64,000 bases of DNA from Aradus depressus. Taxonomy: Eukaryota; Arthropoda; Insecta; Hemiptera; Aradidae. Each line of letters opens with the position of its first letter. The stretch's first letter is position 1. The stretch is from assembly GCA_963662175.1 (NCBI GenBank), contig OY759219.1, positions 44,446,675 through 44,510,674 of the forward strand. Reading direction: 5' to 3'. Both the position numbers and the translations under genes were made by a program. Of this stretch, positions 23,483 to 35,200 are shown piece by piece. The notes under the pieces are model-generated. The model saw only the letters and a program-made list of their open reading frames with translations, was not told where the DNA came from and made no database searches.

Positions 23483-26317
23483 GCCTCCAATATTTTAGAC
23501 TCAACTCAAATAAATCAACAATACTCCTTATTGTTTAATATCTTAATTCAAGACACTAACACTAGACTAAACAAATTCTTTAACTCAGCCTCCAATATTT
23601 TAGACTCAACTCAAATAAATCAACAATACTCCTTATTGTTTAATATCATAATTCAAGACACTAACACTAGACTAAACAAATACTTTAACTCAGCCTCCAA
23701 TATTTTAGACTCAACTCAAATAAATCAACGATACTCCTTATTGTTTAATGCCTTAATTCAAGACACTAACACTAGACTAAACAAATACTTTAACTCAGCC
23801 TCCAATATTTTAGACTCAACTCAAATAAATCAACAATACTCCTTATTGTTTAATACCCTAATTCAAGACACTAACACTAGACTAAACAAATACTTTAACT
23901 CAGCCTCCAATATTTTAGACTCAACTCAAATAAATCAATAATACTCCTTATTGTTTAATACCCTAATTCAAGACACTAACACTAGACTAAACAAATACTT
24001 TAACTCAGCCTCCAATATTTTAGACTCAACTCAAATAAATCAACAATACTCCTTATTGTTTAATACCCTAATTCAAGACACTAACACTAGACTAAACAAA
24101 TACTTTAACTCAGCCTCCAATATTTTAGACTCAACTCAAATAAATCAACAATACTCCTTATTGTTTAATACCTTAATTCAAGACACTAACACTAGACTAA
24201 ACAAATACTTTAACTCAGCCTCCAATATTTTAGACTCAACTCAAATAAATCAACAATACTCCTTATTGTTTAATACCCTAATTCAAGACACTAACACTAG
24301 ACTAAACAAATACTTTAACTCAGCCTCCAATATTTTAGACTCAACTCAAATAAATCAATAATACTCCTTATTGTTTAATACCCTAATTCAAGACACTAAC
24401 ACTAGACTAAACAAATACTTTAACTCAGCCTCCAATATTTTAGACTCAACTCAAATAAATCAACAATACTCCTTATTGTTTAATACCCTAATTCAAGACA
24501 CTAACACTAGACTAAACAAATACTTTAACTCAGCCTCCAATATTTTAGACTCAACTCAAATAAATCAACAATACTCCTTATTGTTTAATACCCTTATTCA
24601 AGACACTAACACTAGACTAAACAAATACTTTAACTCAGCCTCCAATATTTTAGACTCAACTCAAATAAATCAACAATACTCCTTATTGTTTAATTTCTTA
24701 ATTCAAGACACTAACACTAGACTAAACAAATACTTTAACTCAGCCTCCAATATTTCAGACTCAACTCAAATAAATCAACAATACTCCTTATTGTTTAATA
24801 CCTTAATTCAAGACACTAACACTAGACTAAACAAATACTTTAACTCAGCCTCCAATATTTTAGACTTAACTCAAATAAATCAACAATACTCCTTATTGTT
24901 TAATACCTTAATTCAAGACACTAACACTAGACTAAACAAATACTTTAACTCAGCCTCCAATATTTTAGACTCAACTCAAATAAATCAACAATACTCCTTA
25001 TTGTTTAATATCTTAATTCAAGACACTAACACTAGACTAAACAAATACTTTAACTCAGCCTCCAATATTTTAGACTCAACTCAAATAAATCAACAATACT
25101 CCTTATTGTTTAATACCCTAATTCAAGACACTAACACTAGACTAAACAAATACTTTAACTCAGCCTCCAATATTTTAGACTCAACTCAAATAAATCAACA
25201 ATACTCCTTATTGTTTAATACCTTAATTCAAGACACTAACACTAGACTAAACGAATACTTTAACTCAGCCTCCAATATTTTAGACTCAACTCAAATAAAT
25301 CAACAATACTCCTTATTGTTTAATATCTTAATTCAAGACACTAACACTAGACTAAACAAATACTTTAAATCAGCCTCCAATATTTTAGACTCAACTCAAA
25401 TAAATCAACAATACTCCTTATTGTTTAATACCCTAATTCAAGACACTAACACTAGACTAAACAAATACTTTAACTCAGCCTCCAATATTTTAGACTCAAC
25501 TCAAATAAATCAACAATACTCCTTATTGTTTAATACCCTAATTCAAGACACTAACACTAGACTAAACAAATACTTTAACTCAGCCTCCAATATTTTAAAC
25601 TCAACTCAAATAAATCAACAATACTCCTTATTGTTTAATACCTTAATTCAAGACACTAACACTAGACTAAACGAATACTTTAACTCAGCCTCCAATATAT
25701 TAGACTCAACTCAAATAAATCAACAATACTCCTTATTGTTTAATACCCTAATTCAAGACACTAACACTAGACTAAACAAATACTTTAACTCAGCCTCCAA
25801 TATTTTAGACTCAACTCAAATAAATCAACAATACTCCTTATTGTTTAATACCCTAATTCAAGACACTAACACTAGACTAAACAAATACTTTAACTCAGCC
25901 TCCAATATTTTAGACTCAACTCAAATAAATCAACAATACTCCTTATTGTTTAATATCTTAATTCAAGACACTAACACTAGACTAAACAAATACTTTAACT
26001 CAGCCTCCAATATTTTAGACTCAACTCAAATAAATCAACAATACTCCTTATTGTTTAATATCTTAATTCAAGACACTAACACTAGACTAAACAAATACTT
26101 TAACTCAGCCTCCAATATTTTAGACTCAACTCAAATAAATCAACAATACTCCTTATTGTTTAATACCCTAATTCAAGACACTAACACTAGACTAAACAAA
26201 TACTTTAACTCAGCCTCCAATATTTTAGACTCAACTCAAATAAATCAACAATACTCCTTATTGTTTAATACCCTAATTCAAGACACTAACACTAGACTAA
26301 ACAAATACTTTAACTGA
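23483..26317 (+). repeat. Array-A HOR copy, 27 monomers
   Basis: 2,835 bp between markers. It carries two CAATAATAC monomers four units apart (23939 and 24359), as in the preceding interval. The core has one plain monomer fewer before the TTTTAAACTC monomer than copies further left. Confidence 0.82.
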
Positions 26318-29300
26318 GCCTCCAATATTTTAGACTCCACTCAAATAAATCAACAATACTCCTTATTGTTTAATATCTTAATTCAAGACACTAACACTAG
26401 ACTAAACAAATTCTTTAACTCAGCCTCCAATATTTTAGACTCAACTCAAATAAATCAACAATACTCCTTATTGTTTAATATCATAATTCAAGACACTAAC
26501 ACTAGACTAAACAAATACTTTAACTCAGCCTCCAATATTTTAGACTCAACTCAAATAAATCAACGATACTCCTTATTGTTTAATGCCTTAATTCAAGACA
26601 CTAACACTAGACTAAACAAATACTTTAACTCAGCCTCCAATATTTTAGACTCAACTCAAATAAATCAACAATACTCCTTATTGTTTAATACCCTAATTCA
26701 AGACACTAACACTAGACTAAACAAATACTTTAACTCAGCCTCCAATATTTTAGACTCAACTCAAATAAATCAACAATACTCCTTATTGTTTAATACCTTA
26801 ATTCAAGACACTAACACTAGACTAAACAAATACTTTAACTCAGCCTCCAATATTTTAGACTCAACTCAAATAAATCAACAATACTACTTATTGTTTAATA
26901 CCTTAATTCAAGACACTAACACTAGACTAAACAAATACTTTAACTCAGCCTCCAATATTTTAGACTCAACTCAAATAAATCAACAATACTCCTTATTGTT
27001 TAATACCTTAATTCAAGACACTAACACTAGACTAAACAAATACTTTAACTCAGCCTCCAATATTTTTGACTCAACTCAAATAAATCAACAATACTCCTTA
27101 TTGTTTAATACCCTAATTCAAGACACTAACACTATACTAAACAAATGCTTTAACTCAGCCTCCAATATTTTAGACTCAACTCAAATAAATCAACAATACT
27201 CCTTATTGTTTAATACCTTAATTCAAGACACTAACACTAGACTAAACAAATACTTTAACTCAGCCTCCAATATTTTTGACTCAACTCAAATAAATCAACA
27301 ATACTCCTTATTGTTTAATACCCTAATTCAAGACACTAACACTAGACTAAACAAATACTTTAACTCAGCCTCCAATATTTTAGACTCAACTCAAATAAAT
27401 CAACGATACTCCTTATTGTTTAATGCCTTAATTCAAGACACTAACACTAGACTAAACAAATACTTTAACTCAGCCTCCAATATTTTAGACTCAACTCAAA
27501 TAAATCAACAATACTCCTTATTGTTTAATACCCTAATTCAAGACACTAACACTAGACTAAACAAATACTTTAACTCAGCCTCCAATATTTTAGACTCAAC
27601 TCAAATAAATCAACAATACTCCTTATTGTTTAATACCTTAATTCAAGACACTAACACTAGACTAAACAAATACTTTAACTCAGCCTCCAATATTTTAGAC
27701 TCAACTCAAATAAATCAACAATACTCCTTATTGTTTAATACCCTAATTCAAGACACTAACACTAGACTAAACAAATACTTTAACTCAGCCTCCAATATTT
27801 TAGACTCAACTCAAATAAATCAATAATACTTCTTATTGTTTAATACCCTAATTCAAGACACTAACACTAGACTAAACAAATACTTTAACTCAGCCTCCAA
27901 TATTTTAGACTCAACTCAAATAAATCAACAATACTCCTTATTGTTTAATACCCTAATTCAAGACACTAACACTAGACTAAACAAATACTTTAACTCAGCC
28001 TCCAATATTTTAGACTCAACTCAAATAAATCAACAATACTCCTTATTGTTTAATACCCTTATTCAAGACACTAACACTAGACTAAACAAATACTTTAACT
28101 CAGCCTCCAATATTTTAGACTCAACTCAAATAAATCAACAATACTCCTTATTGTTTAATTTCTTAATTCAAGACACTAACACTAGACTAAACAAATACTT
28201 TAACTCAGCCTCCAATATTTTAGACTCAACTCAAATAAATCAACAATACTCCTTATTGTTTAATACCTTAATTCAAGACACTAACACTAGACTAAACAAA
28301 TACTTTAACTCAGCCTCCAATATTTTAGACTTAACTCAAATAAATCAACAATACTCCTTATTGTTTAATACCTTAATTCAAGACACTAACACTAGACTAA
28401 ACAAATACTTTAACTCAGCCTCCAATATTTTAGACTCAACTCAAATAAATCAACAATACTCCTTATTGTTTAATATCTTAATTCAAGACACTAACACTAG
28501 ACTAAACAAATACTTTAACTCAGCCTCCAATATTTTAGACTCAACTCAAATAAATCAACAATACTCCTTATTGTTCAATACCCTAATTCAAGACACTAAC
28601 ACTAGACTAAACAAATACTTTAACTCAGCCTCCAATATTTTAGACTCAACTCAAATAAATCAACAATACTCCTTATTGTTTAATACCTTAATTCAAGACA
28701 CTAACACTAGACTAAACGAATACTTTAACTCAGCCTCCAATATTTTAGACTCAACTCAAATAAATCAACAATACTCCTTATTGTTTAATATCTTAATTCA
28801 AGACACTAACACTAGACTAAACAAATACTTTAAATCAGCCTCCAATATTTTAGACTCAACTCAAATAAATCAACAATACTCCTTATTGTTTAATACCCTA
28901 ATTCAAGACACTAACACTAGACTAAACAAATACTTTAACTCAGCCTCCAATATTTTAGACTCAACTCAAATAAATCAACAATACTCCTTATTGTTTAATA
29001 CCCTAATTCAAGACACTAACACTAGACTAAACAAATACTTTAACTCAGCCTCCAATATTTTAAACTCAACTCAAATAAATCAACAATACTCCTTATTGTT
29101 TAATACCTTAATTCAAGACACTAACACTAGACTAAACGAATACTTTAACTCAGCCTCCAATATATTAGACTCAACTCAAATAAATCAACAATACTCCTTA
29201 TTGTTTAATACCCTAATTCAAGACACTAACACTAGACTAAACAAATACTTTAACTCAGCCTCCAATATTTTAGACTCAACTCAAATAAATCAACAATACT

Positions 29301-29782
29301 CCTTATTGTTTAATACCCTAATTCAAGACACTAACACTAGACTAAACAAATACTTTAACTCAGCCTCCAATATTTTAGACTCAACTCAAATAAATCAACA
29401 ATACTCCTTATTGTTTAATATCTTAATTCAAGACACTAACACTAGACTAAACAAATACTTTAACTCAGCCTCCAATATTTTAGACTCAACTCAAATAAAT
29501 CAACAATACTCCTTATTGTTTAATATCTTAATTCAAGACACTAACACTAGACTAAACAAATACTTTAACTCAGCCTCCAATATTTTAGACTCAACTCAAA
29601 TAAATCAACAATACTCCTTATTGTTTAATACCCTAATTCAAGACACTAACACTAGACTAAACAAATACTTTAACTCAGCCTCCAATATTTTAGACTCAAC
29701 TCAAATAAATCAACAATACTCCTTATTGTTTAATACCCTAATTCAAGACACTAACACTAGACTAAACAAATACTTTAACTGA
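26318..29782 (+). repeat. Array-A HOR interval, 33 monomers, with array-C-like patch
   Basis: 3,465 bp between markers. After the usual first monomers comes a series unlike the rest of array A (about 26785-27330): a TACTACTTA monomer, two with TATTTTTGAC (about 27061 and 27271), and one with CACTATACT plus AAATGCTTT (about 27130). These variants are otherwise typical of array C. The array-A core then resumes. Confidence 0.82.
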
Positions 29783-32142
29783 GCCTCCAATATTTTAGAC
29801 TCAACTCAAATAAATCAACAATACTCCTTATTGTTTAATATCTTAATTCAAGACACTAACACTAGACTAAACAAATTCTTTAACTCAGCCTCCAATATTT
29901 TAGACTCAACTCAAATAAATCAACAATACTCCTTATTGTTTAATATCATAATTCAAGACACTAACACTAGACTAAACAAATACTTTAACTCAGCCTCCAA
30001 TATTTTAGACTCAACTCAAATAAATCAACGATACTCCTTATTGTTTAATGCCTTAATTCAAGACACTAACACTAGACTAAACAAATACTTTAACTCAGCC
30101 TCCAATATTTTAGACTCAACTCAAATAAATCAACAATACTCCTTATTGTTTAATACCCTAATTCAAGACACTAACACTAGACTAAACAAATACTTTAACT
30201 CAGCCTCCAATATTTTAGACTCAACTCAAATAAATCAATAATACTCCTTATTGTTTAATACCCTAATTCAAGACACTAACACTAGACTAAACAAATACTT
30301 TAACTCAGCCTCCAATATTTTAGACTCAACTCAAATAAATCAACAATACTCCTTATTGTTTAATACCCTAATTCAAGACACTAACTCTAGACTAAACAAA
30401 TACTTTAACTCAGCCTCCAATATTTTAGACTCAACTCAAATAAATCAACAATACTCCTTATTGTTTAATACCCTTATTCAAGACACTAACACTAGACTAA
30501 ACAAATACTTTAACTCAGCCTCCAATATTTTAGACTCAACTCAAATAAATCAACAATACTCCTTATTGTTTAATTTCTTAATTCAAGACACTAACACTAG
30601 ACTAAACAAATACTTTAACTCAGCCTCCAATATTTTAGACTCAACTCAAATAAATCAACAATACTCCTTATTGTTTAATACCTTAATTCAAGACACTAAC
30701 ACTAGACTAAACAAATACTTTAACTCAGCCTCCAATATTTTAGACTTAACTCAAATAAATCAACAATACTCCTTATTGTTTAATACCTTAATTCAAGACA
30801 CTAACACTAGACTAAACAAATACTTTAACTCAGCCTCCAATATTTTAGACTCAACTCAAATAAATCAACAATACTCCTTATTGTTTAATATCTTAATTCA
30901 AGACACTAACACTAGACTAAACAAATACTTTAACTCAGCCTCCAATATTTTAGACTCAACTCAAATAAATCAACAATACTCCTTATTGTTTAATACCCTA
31001 ATTCAAGACACTAACACTAGACTAAACAAATACTTTAACTCAGCCTCCAATATTTTAGACTCAACTCAAATAAATCAACAATACTCCTTATTGTTTAATA
31101 CCTTAATTCAAGACACTAACACTAGACTAAACGAATACTTTAACTCAGCCTCCAATATTTTAGACTCAACTCAAATAAATCAACAATACTCCTTATTGTT
31201 TAATATCTTAATTCAAGACACTAACACTAGACTAAACAAATACTTTAAATCAGCCTCCAATATTTTAGACTCAACTCAAATAAATCAACAATACTCCTTA
31301 TTGTTTAATACCCTAATTCAAGACACTAACACTAGACTAAACAAATACTTTAACTCAGCCTCCAATATTTTAGACTCAACTCAAATAAATCAACAATACT
31401 CCTTATTGTTTAATACCCTAATTCAAGACAGTAACACTAGACTAAACAAATACTTTAACTCAGCCTCCAATATTTTAGACTCAACTCAAATAAATCAACA
31501 ATACTCCTTATTGTTTAATACCCTAATTCAAGACACTAACACTAGACTAAACAAATACTTTAACTCAGCCTCCAATATTTTAGACTCAACTCAAATAAAT
31601 CAACACTACTCCTTATTGTTTAATACCCTAATTCAAGACACTAACACTAGACTAAACAAATACTTTAACTCAGCCTCCAATATTTTAGACTCAACTCAAA
31701 TAAATCAACAATACTCCTTATTGTTTAATACCCTAATTCAAGACACTAACACTAGACTAAACAAATACTTTAACTCAGCCTCCAATATTTTAGACTCAAC
31801 TCAAATAAATCAACAATACTCCTTATTGTTTAATATCTTAATTCAAGACACTAACACTAGACTAAACAAATACTTTAACTCAGCCTCCAATATTTTAGAC
31901 TCAACTCAAATAAATCAACAATACTCCTTATTGTTTAATACCTTAATTCAAGACACTAACACTAGACTAAACAAATACTTTAACTCAGCCTCCAATATTT
32001 TAGACTCAACTCAAATAAATCAACAATACTCCTTATTGTTTAATACCTTAATTCAAGACACTAACACTAGACTAAACAAATACTTTAACTCAGCCTCCAA
32101 TATTTTAGACACAACTCAAATAAATCAACAATACTCCTTATT
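29783..32142 (+). repeat. Array-A HOR copy, partial, ended by LINE-2
   Basis: About 22.5 monomers from the last AACTGAGCC marker to LINE-2. The core is normal up to the TTTAAATCAG monomer (about 31240). After that the expected TTTTAAACTC monomers are missing; instead there is a GACAGTAAC monomer (about 31430) and a CAACACTAC monomer (about 31605). The last monomer carries GACACAACTC (32109), seen elsewhere only in array C (about 47415 and 48361). Confidence 0.78.
32129..32142. repeat. LINE-2 target site duplication, left copy
   Basis: CAATACTCCTTATT (14 bp), repeated exactly at 37038-37051. It corresponds to monomer positions 94-105 and 1-2, counting from the T of TTGTTT. The final two T could also belong to the tail, so the minimum is 12 bp. 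A 14-bp duplication is also what the 28S-specific element R1 makes. Confidence 0.88.
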
Positions 32143-32162
32143 TTTATTTTTTTTTTTTTTTT
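32143..32162 (-). repeat. A-rich 3' tail of LINE-2
   Basis: Twenty bases, all A on the element strand except one T near the far end. It lies directly between the 3' UTR and the target duplication and marks the 3' end and the minus orientation. No AATAAA was seen close upstream, so the tail may be templated or added at transcript ends formed elsewhere. Confidence 0.9.
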
Positions 32163-32290
32163 CGATTTCCATCCAGTATTATCCCTACTGGAAGGGAATA
32201 TATTTATCTGCATGCGCCATATGTATATTACATGCTTTTACACAACTTAATTTTGAATTTGACATACAATAATTTAGATAGACAATAAAG
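32163..32290 (-). other. LINE-2 3' UTR
   Basis: 128 bp between the ORF2 stop and the tail, A/T-rich apart from the hairpin noted separately. On the + strand an open satellite frame runs through it antisense to 32272, which has no apparent meaning. Confidence 0.8.
32172..32192 (-). promoter_or_regulatory. LINE-2 3' UTR hairpin next to the tail
   Basis: A perfect 7-bp inverted repeat, TCCAGTA (32172-32178) and TACTGGA (32186-32192), with a 7-nt loop, 9 bp from the A-rich tail. Target-specific R1-clade LINEs need 3' UTR structure for template recognition, so this is a candidate recognition hairpin. The pairing is seen; the function is inferred. Confidence 0.6.
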
Positions 32291-35200
32291 TTATAGTTCA
32301 TCAAAATTAATCTTCTGTACAAAATTTAAAAATTCTTTATAAAAACGTCGCACTAAAATAATTGTTGACAAAGGCCAACTTTCACCATTGACCACTACAA
32401 ATCTCACTAGAGAACTTCTTAGACCCTCCAATAGTTCACAGGTGTAGATCAAATGAAGGACTGTCTGCTCCTGGGTGCCGCAGAGGCAGAGAGGCGAATC
32501 AAGGATCTTGAACCTGTGGAGGTAGTGCCTCATCTTGCCGTGTCCACTCAGGAGCATGGTCATCTTGGATGGGAACGGTTTGTCGTTGTTCATTGCCAAC
32601 CTGTCCTCTACAGTCGGGAAGAAGCTCCTTGTAACAGCACCTTTATTTGTCCGCCCCCATTGCTCCTTCCATTTCAGGATGGACGTCCATCTCGTCTTCG
32701 CCGTTAGAAGCGTCTTCGGGTATTTGATGTAGCTCGGAGGAAGATCTACGTCGTGTGCCGCCTCTTTCGCCAGACAGTCCGCACGTTCGTTGCCGCTATC
32801 GCCATCATGCGCTCTGACCCAACTAAATTTAACGGTCCAGCCCTCTGCTTGAAGAACCCCGACTCGAACCCTTATATCTTCAATTAGTGGCGAGTGATTC
32901 TTGTGGTTCCTCAAGCTCTCTAAGCTTACCTGGCTGTCCGTGCACACTAGCACTGTGCTTACTCCAGGTCCCGCCTCATGTTCTCCGATGTACTCTAGTG
33001 CCTTCAGTATAGCCAGCTGCTCGGCTTGGTTATTGGAGCACACCTGATCCAGCCTATAGGAGAGTTCGTCTAGAGTCGCTTCTCTTCTCATTACGACGAC
33101 TGCGCAGCCGACTGCTCCGTCTGACTTGCTTCCATCCGTATACAGGCGGAGCGTGTGTTCATCAATAATTTCCCCCGGATATTCAACCTCTTCAATTTCG
33201 AGAACGCTGGCTGTGTGTTTCCACTCTTCGTAAGGGACTGGTGCATCATACGCCTCGTGGGTTAAACCTGCAAAGTTGCCATGAGCTTTGGTAACTCCGT
33301 AAACGGCTGCTATCTCCTCCAGCTTGATGCATATTGGTGTGACGCCTGCCAAGAGGCATGCCGCCTCGTGAGAAATGGTTCTGTAGCCCCTGACTATCCG
33401 GATTGCCATTAATCTTTGAGCTCTGTTTAATTTGATCTGATTATATTTCCTATTCAGGGCGTCGATCCAAACCGCTACAGAGTAAGAGATGAGAGGAAGT
33501 ACTGCTCCTTTGTAGATGACCTCCAGTGCCTCTTGCCCAAGGCCCCACCGTACCTTTGCTGACCGTGACAGTAGGTTTATGACTTGTAAGCTCTTCTGGC
33601 TGATGTGCGCAACATGCTTATTGAAAGTAAACTTACTGTCGATGATCACTCCAAGATACTTCAGCTCATTTGCTAGCTGAAGCCTTTCTCCCTCCAGAAA
33701 CACGTCTACAGGACTAGGATGTCTTTTCCGAGAGATATATAGTGCCTTGGACTTGTTACTATTAAATTTGACTTTATTCGATATAGCCCAGCTGCATACC
33801 TTTAAAATTTCACGGTTTGCAGTCGCCTCTATTTCTAGTTCTGTCCGGCCGGATATCATAAGTAAGACGTCGTCGGCGTAGGCAATTACTCGAGTTTTCT
33901 CCGAGTATGGAAGCTTGAGTAGGGAATCGTATTGGATGTTCCAGTATCCAGGTGCACAACAAGAGCCTTGGGGGCATCCTCTTTCGATCTTTTTACTAAA
34001 CTCGACATTATTTACCGATAGAACTGCTAACCTGTTTCGAAAGTAGTCCTTTGTTAAAATAAACAGATTTTTCGGACATGCCATACATCGAAGTTGCTTC
34101 ATTATAGACGGCCACCAGGCCGCATCGAATGCTCCTTGCACATCAAGCGAGATCAATAGAATATCCAATTTACGTTGAAGATTACTCTGAACAAATCGCT
34201 TGACCTCCATTACTGCATCAGTCGCACTCGACTGTGGCCTGAATCCATATTGCCTGTCGCTTAATAACTTGTTGGAATAGGCATGGTGCATAATTCTATC
34301 GATCATGAGCTTTTCCAGGACCTTCCCAGACACGTTAATGAGGCTTATCGGTCGGTACTTTGAGAGGTCGTTGGAGCTTTCTTTTCCAGGCTTTACAATA
34401 GGAACAATTTTTGATTTCTTCCAAGCAGATGGAAAGTGGCCTCTGTTTAGGCACTCATTGTAAAGCGTAGTCACGAATTCGGGGAATAGAAAGGTAATGT
34501 TTCTTAATATTTCGCTTGTTATTCCGTCCTCTCCAGGTGTCTTTTTTGGGTCCATACCAGATACAACGCTGAATACCTCTGCTGAAGTGAACGGTGGATC
34601 ATCCATTGTTTCGATGGTCTTCTGCATTTCCTCCCGACAAGCCACATGGAACTCCCCATCCGTGGCTACATCGTCTTTGGGTATGAATTTATTCAACATC
34701 TCTTGTAGGGTTTCCTCCATATTGCTGGTGTACGTGCCATCTTGCTTTTGAATTGTGGTTAGCGGGGAGGTAGTCTTCCTTTTTCCAGCAGCAATCTTGT
34801 AGACCATGTTCCAGGGATTACTGCCTTCAGTTGCGTTGCAGTAATTTTTCCACGACTCTAACTTCACTTCAGAGATTTTCTTTGTGTATATTGCTTTCTC
34901 ATCGTAATACTGTCTTTTCCGTTCTGCTCTTAAGTGTGAGTCGCGGTAGGTCCGTTGGTAGCATCTTCTCATTGCATTAACCTTTTTCCGTAGTAAAGTT
35001 AATTGATCGTTCCACCATGGAACCTTCTTCTTGCTGCCGCCACTGGCCCTTCTTATATGTCTGAACACTAGTCTGCATGTCTTAGCAAGTATGGAGTTGA
35101 ATCGGGCAATTACTATCTCCAAATTCTTTTGTTCTTTAACCCATGAGGCTAAGATAGCATCCAGCGAAGAGTCATTGTTGATGATAGTGGGTAATTGCTG

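Larger units (their letters stand above)
6417..32142 (+). repeat. 105-bp satellite, array A, main part
   Basis: About 245 tandem monomers in one orientation with no non-satellite sequence. Diagnostic variants travel in a fixed order, giving a higher-order repeat. The recurring core runs: CCCTTATTC monomer, AATTTCTTAATTC monomer, a GACTTAACTC monomer, AACGAATAC, TTTAAATCAG, TTTTAAACTC, AACGAATAC with AATATATTAG, two ATCTTA monomers, and finally AACTGAGCC. Spacing of AACTGAGCC in monomers, LINE-1 removed, is 42, 25, 26, 26, 44, 27 and 33. One frame is open in blocks of up to 893 codons, broken by CAATAATAC or AACTGAGCC stops. Only one frame-changing indel is seen in this part, at about 7835. 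No host gene is visible. Confidence 0.96.

Noticed and set aside
6417..32142. CRISPR-like array
   Set aside because: The repeats are contiguous 105-bp units without unique spacers, in a eukaryotic context with LINEs.
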